Shown in pieces: positions 61,052 to 64,000 of a stretch of DNA of 64,000 nucleotides. The DNA comes from Anaerotignum lactatifermentans (GTDB taxonomy: Bacteria > Bacillota > Clostridia > Lachnospirales > Anaerotignaceae), in assembly GCF_016902535.1 (NCBI RefSeq), contig NZ_JACSNY010000008.1, positions 1 through 64,000 of the forward strand, read 5' to 3'. The position numbers and the translations under genes are program-made. The notes under the pieces were generated by a model, which searched no databases, had not been told where the DNA came from, and saw only the letters and a program-made list of their open reading frames with translations. Numbering within the stretch: position 1 is the first letter of the stretch; every line of letters starts with the position of its first letter.

Positions 61052-63172
61052 TTATTGGAACATCCGGGACCGAAGTCTGGTGATAAATGAGGTGAAGGGA
61101 GATTGTGTGGTGGTCCCGGATGGAATTGTCTGCGGCAGGGCCGCCTGTTCCGCCAGAAACTGCTGGCTGTCCAGCAGCGGCGGTACGGCATCCTTTTTGA
61201 TGTAGCTGCCGTCGGGCAGCAATACCCGCGCCTTGACATTGTCCGCCTTGCAGGCGTCCAGAATCTGATGGATCTGGGCGCGGATATCCTCGTCATAGAC
61301 AGGGCAGGCCACCTCTACCCGGCGTTCCGTGTTCCGGGTCATGAAGTCGGCGGAGGAAAGATACATTTTTTCCTCCTTGCCGCTGCCAAAACAGTAAATG
61401 CGGGAATGCTCCAGAAATCTGCCGACGATCTGGAATACAGAGATGTTTTCTGTTTTTCCGGGAATGCCCGGCAGGATGCAGCAGATGCCCCGTACCATCA
61501 TCTGTATTTTTACACCGGCGCAGGAGGCTTCTTTCAGCCGTTCCATAATATCAATATCCGTAATGGAGTTTAATTTCAGGAAAATACGTCCCCGGTCGCC
61601 TTTGGCGATTTCCTCGTCAATGAGATGGAGGATACGGGATTTCAGGGAAACGGGCGCCACCAGCAGACGTTCATAGTTTCCCATGAGATTGCCGATGCCC
61701 ATGTTCTGAAAAAAGAGATTGGCGTCTTTGCCAATGGACTGGTTGGCTGTCATCAAAGACAGGTCCGTATAAAGGGCCGCTGTCTTTTCGTTGTAGTTGC
61801 CGGTACCGATCTGGGTAATATAACGGATCTCGTTTTTCTCCCGTCGGGTGATAAGGCAGATTTTGGAGTGGACTTTATAATTTTCCAGACCATAGATCAG
61901 TGTGCAGCCGGCGTCTTCCAGCCGTTCCGACCAGTCGATATTGTTCTGCTCGTCAAAGCGTGCCCGCAGTTCGATGAGGACGGTAACGTCCTTGCCGTTT
62001 TCCGCTGCTTCGCAGAGATATTCCACCAGTCTGGCTTTGGAGGCCAGACGATAAATGGTGATTTTGATGGAGATGACCGAAGGGTCCTGCGCCGCTTCTT
62101 TGACCATCTGTAAAAAGGGTTCCATGCTTTCGTAGGGGTAGGAAAGCAGGAGGTCCTTTTTCTGGATCTGCCGCAGGATGCTCTCGTTCCGATGGATACG
62201 GGCGGGATACTGCGGCGTGAATTCAGCATAGGTCAACGCTTTCTGTTTCAGCGGGGACAGCTTTTCCGGAATAGAGAATACCGCCTTTAATATCATGGGC
62301 GCGTCGGTCTGGAATACCATCCGATCCGTCAGGGATAGATGATGACATAAATAAGAAAGGAATTTCTGACTGACGGTATGGGAGATTTCCATACGTACCG
62401 GCGCCAGACGTCTGCGCTGCCCCAGCACTTTTTTCATTTTTTTGCGAAAGTCGCTGCCTATATCGAACGCCTCGTCATCGGGATGGATGTCGGCGTTTCT
62501 GGTGATGCAGAGGACGGTCTTTTCCGAGACCGTGTAATGATCGAAAATACTCTGGAGATATTCCAGAATGATATTTTCCATAGGGATAAAGCGAAGCTCG
62601 TGCCCCGGCAGAAAGACCAGCGGCGGGAGTGCCGCCGGAATGGGTACCAGAGCGAAGACTTCTTTTGCTTTATATTTCAGCATAGCCCCTACATAAAGGG
62701 CCTTATTGGCCAGATGGGGAAAGGGGTGGTGGGGGTCTACGATCTGCGGCGAAAGCACCGGCAGGACAGAGGAATGAAAATATTGTTTGATGTATTTTTT
62801 CTCTGTGGCCTCCAGCTCCGAAAAGGCCAGATGGCAGATGCCGTGGGGACGAAGCTGGCGCTCGATCTCATGAAAGAGCAGATCTCGTTTTACCCAGAGG
62901 GGACGGACGGCACGGTAAATGCTGTCCAGCTGTTCTTCCGGGGTCATGCCGGATTTGTTGTCGATGGCTTCCGCTTTGACCTGCGCCAGGTCAAACAGAC
63001 TGCCCACACGGATCATAAAAAATTCATCCAGATTGGAAGTGAAAATAGATAAAAATTTCAATCGTTCCAGAAGGGGCAGACTTTCATCCGCCGCTTCGTT
63101 TAATACCCTGCCGTTGAATTTCAGCCAGGATAGTTCTCTGTTCTGTGTAAAGGAATAGGCCTTATTTCCCAT
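61052..63172 (-). CDS. ppk1: Polyphosphate kinase 1
   Basis: A 706-residue PPK1 that makes inorganic polyphosphate from ATP. The N domain begins FTQNRELSWLKFNGRVLNEA; the catalytic half has the phosphohistidine H435 in KVHSKICLITRRE, matching the E. coli position, and the second conserved histidine region near residue 590. ATG at 63172 overlaps the upstream ppx stop by 11 bases, with AAGGGGAG. It is cotranscribed with ppx. Confidence 0.95.
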   Translation of the reverse strand: MGNKAYSFTQNRELSWLKFNGRVLNEAADESLPLLERLKFLSIFTSNLDEFFMIRVGSLFDLAQVKAEAIDNKSGMTPEEQLDSIYRAVRPLWVKRDLLFHEIERQLRPHGICHLAFSELEATEKKYIKQYFHSSVLPVLSPQIVDPHHPFPHLANKALYVGAMLKYKAKEVFALVPIPAALPPLVFLPGHELRFIPMENIILEYLQSIFDHYTVSEKTVLCITRNADIHPDDEAFDIGSDFRKKMKKVLGQRRRLAPVRMEISHTVSQKFLSYLCHHLSLTDRMVFQTDAPMILKAVFSIPEKLSPLKQKALTYAEFTPQYPARIHRNESILRQIQKKDLLLSYPYESMEPFLQMVKEAAQDPSVISIKITIYRLASKARLVEYLCEAAENGKDVTVLIELRARFDEQNNIDWSERLEDAGCTLIYGLENYKVHSKICLITRREKNEIRYITQIGTGNYNEKTAALYTDLSLMTANQSIGKDANLFFQNMGIGNLMGNYERLLVAPVSLKSRILHLIDEEIAKGDRGRIFLKLNSITDIDIMERLKEASCAGVKIQMMVRGICCILPGIPGKTENISVFQIVGRFLEHSRIYCFGSGKEEKMYLSSADFMTRNTERRVEVACPVYDEDIRAQIHQILDACKADNVKARVLLPDGSYIKKDAVPPLLDSQQFLAEQAALPQTIPSGTTTQSPFTSFITRLRSRMFQ

Positions 63173-64000
63173 GGATCTCTCCCCTTTGTTCCAATAAATA
63201 GTATAGATATCCCTCCCGGACGCCGTAAGGCACCGTCAGGATGCGTTTGATCTGATAATGTTTCGCGATGGCGGAAAGTACCGTGATCCCCGGCAGGAAG
63301 GTATGGATTCGCTCCGGGGCCGTTTTTAAAAGTCTGCGGGCGAATTCCTCCGGCTCCTCCAGGGCTTCCGTCAGAAAATCCTCCAGCCGCTGGGGAGGAT
63401 AGGCAAAAGAGGGAGTATCCTCCTCTTTGCCCAAAGAGCGTACCATTTGCAGGGCCGCCCGGGCGGAACCGCCTACGGCGCATAAGTCTGTGACGGGATA
63501 TTTTATGGAGGGCAGCTGTTCCAGCTCTTCCATGATATGCCGCCGAATGGTTTCCAGTTCCTTTCTGCGGGGCAGGATGCCCTTTACATGGCTCTGGTAC
63601 AGGTTCAGAGAGCCTATGGGCAAAGAGACTGCCGTATGGATGGCGTGATCCCGGTAGGAAACGATTTCCGTACTGCCGCCGCCGATGTCGCAAAGCAGGC
63701 CGTTGTCCATTTCCATGGCCTGCAAGGCGCCGTAATAGTCGAATACGGCTTCTTCCTCGCCGGAAAGGATGCGTACGTCAAAGCCACATTCCTTTTTGAT
63801 GGCGTCCAGTACCTCCGGCGCGTTGCTGATATTGCGCAGGGAGGCGGTGGCGAAGGGGAAGACCTCCCGGATGGTCATATGGTCCAGGATTTCCCGGAAT
63901 TCCCGCAAAACGCCGACAGCCTTTCGGATACCGCTTTTTTTCAAACAGCGGTTTTTATTGATATAACCCGCCAGACCGGCGGGACTTTTTTTATTGAGCA
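63162..64000 (-). CDS. ppx: Exopolyphosphatase / Ppx-GppA phosphatase (partial, start beyond window)
   Basis: The N-terminal end lies outside the window: the minus-strand frame stays open to the last base, and the TTG at 63944 is an internal codon rather than the start. The visible 279 residues include GEEEAVFDYYGAL, the phosphate-binding CDIGGGSTEIV and GVREGYLYYLL near the end, typical of the Ppx/GppA sugar-kinase-like fold. It hydrolyses terminal phosphates of polyphosphate or pppGpp. It overlaps ppk1 by 11 bases; the pair balances polyphosphate levels. Confidence 0.9.
   Translation of the reverse strand, partial: LNKKSPAGLAGYINKNRCLKKSGIRKAVGVLREFREILDHMTIREVFPFATASLRNISNAPEVLDAIKKECGFDVRILSGEEEAVFDYYGALQAMEMDNGLLCDIGGGSTEIVSYRDHAIHTAVSLPIGSLNLYQSHVKGILPRRKELETIRRHIMEELEQLPSIKYPVTDLCAVGGSARAALQMVRSLGKEEDTPSFAYPPQRLEDFLTEALEEPEEFARRLLKTAPERIHTFLPGITVLSAIAKHYQIKRILTVPYGVREGYLYYLLEQRGEIHGK

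Noticed and set aside
61052-63172. Possible frameshift in the ppk1 C terminus
   Set aside because: The frame is continuous over the normal PPK1 length with the catalytic histidine at the family position; the last 20 residues are merely variable.
1-64000. CRISPR arrays, insertion sequences, prophage genes, tRNA or rRNA genes
   Set aside because: No regularly spaced repeats, transposase or integrase motifs, and no recognisable tRNA or rRNA sequences were seen.

Overview
The window looks like core chromosome of an endospore-forming Clostridia species, perhaps Lachnospirales-like (family-level guess only). Reasons: sporulation genes (spoIIE, yqfC, yqfD), the Firmicute order phoH-pgpH-ybeY-cdd-(...)-era-yqzL-recO-T-box-glyQS, RecU as resolvase, a DnaD/DnaI-type helicase loading pair, AAGGAGG-type ribosome binding sites, frequent TTG/GTG starts and compact rho-independent terminators. 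Base composition looks above 50% G+C by eye (not computed). No transposase, phage gene, CRISPR array, rRNA or tRNA was seen. The right edge cuts a Ppx-like exopolyphosphatase gene.

Layout. 0-5 kb: M29 aminopeptidase, a NifX-like protein with a YqeG phosphatase, elongation factor P, a zinc-ribbon protein and a glycosyltransferase family 8 enzyme fused to a MarR regulator. 5-12 kb: secreted protein, K+/H+ antiporter, thioesterase, SulP anion transporter with an attenuator-like leader, xanthine phosphoribosyltransferase, zinc-ribbon protein. 12-18 kb: FMN riboswitch driving a MATE transporter, divergent polysaccharide deacetylase, then recU-tldD-tldE. 18-26 kb: beta-CASP nuclease, isolated glgB, rpsU-yqeY, and a three-gene ABC importer. 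26-37 kb: a long housekeeping run yqfC-yqfD-phoH-pgpH-ybeY-cdd-DUF6054-udg-unknown-era-yqzL-recO, then a glycine T-box and glyQS. 37-42 kb: CarD-like regulator, small unknowns, HIT protein, degenerate ferritin-like protein, murG, cyclophilin lipoprotein. 42-48 kb: SEC-C protein, tsaC-rpiB-upp-tagO, then dnaD-dnaI-cdd1. 48-57 kb: spoIIE with a Spo0A-type promoter, tilS-hpt-ftsH, FlK-like thioesterase, birA-DUF6145. 57-64 kb: ECF transporter S component (probably pantothenate) with a structured leader, two tandem type III pantothenate kinase genes, dus, and ppk-ppx on the minus strand.

How the parts fit. Most genes serve translation and RNA metabolism (efp, rpsU, ybeY, era, tilS, tsaC, dus, glyQS, beta-CASP nuclease), DNA repair and replication (recU, udg, recO, dnaD/dnaI), envelope building (murG, tagO-like) and the start of sporulation. 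The more unusual content is: the GT8-MarR fusion with a repeated operator-like sequence in its own promoter; a MATE transporter under flavin control; two unclassified leader RNAs (SulP and ECF transporter); the coaX pair in which one copy has altered phosphate-loop glycines; and a small family of related palindromic terminators.
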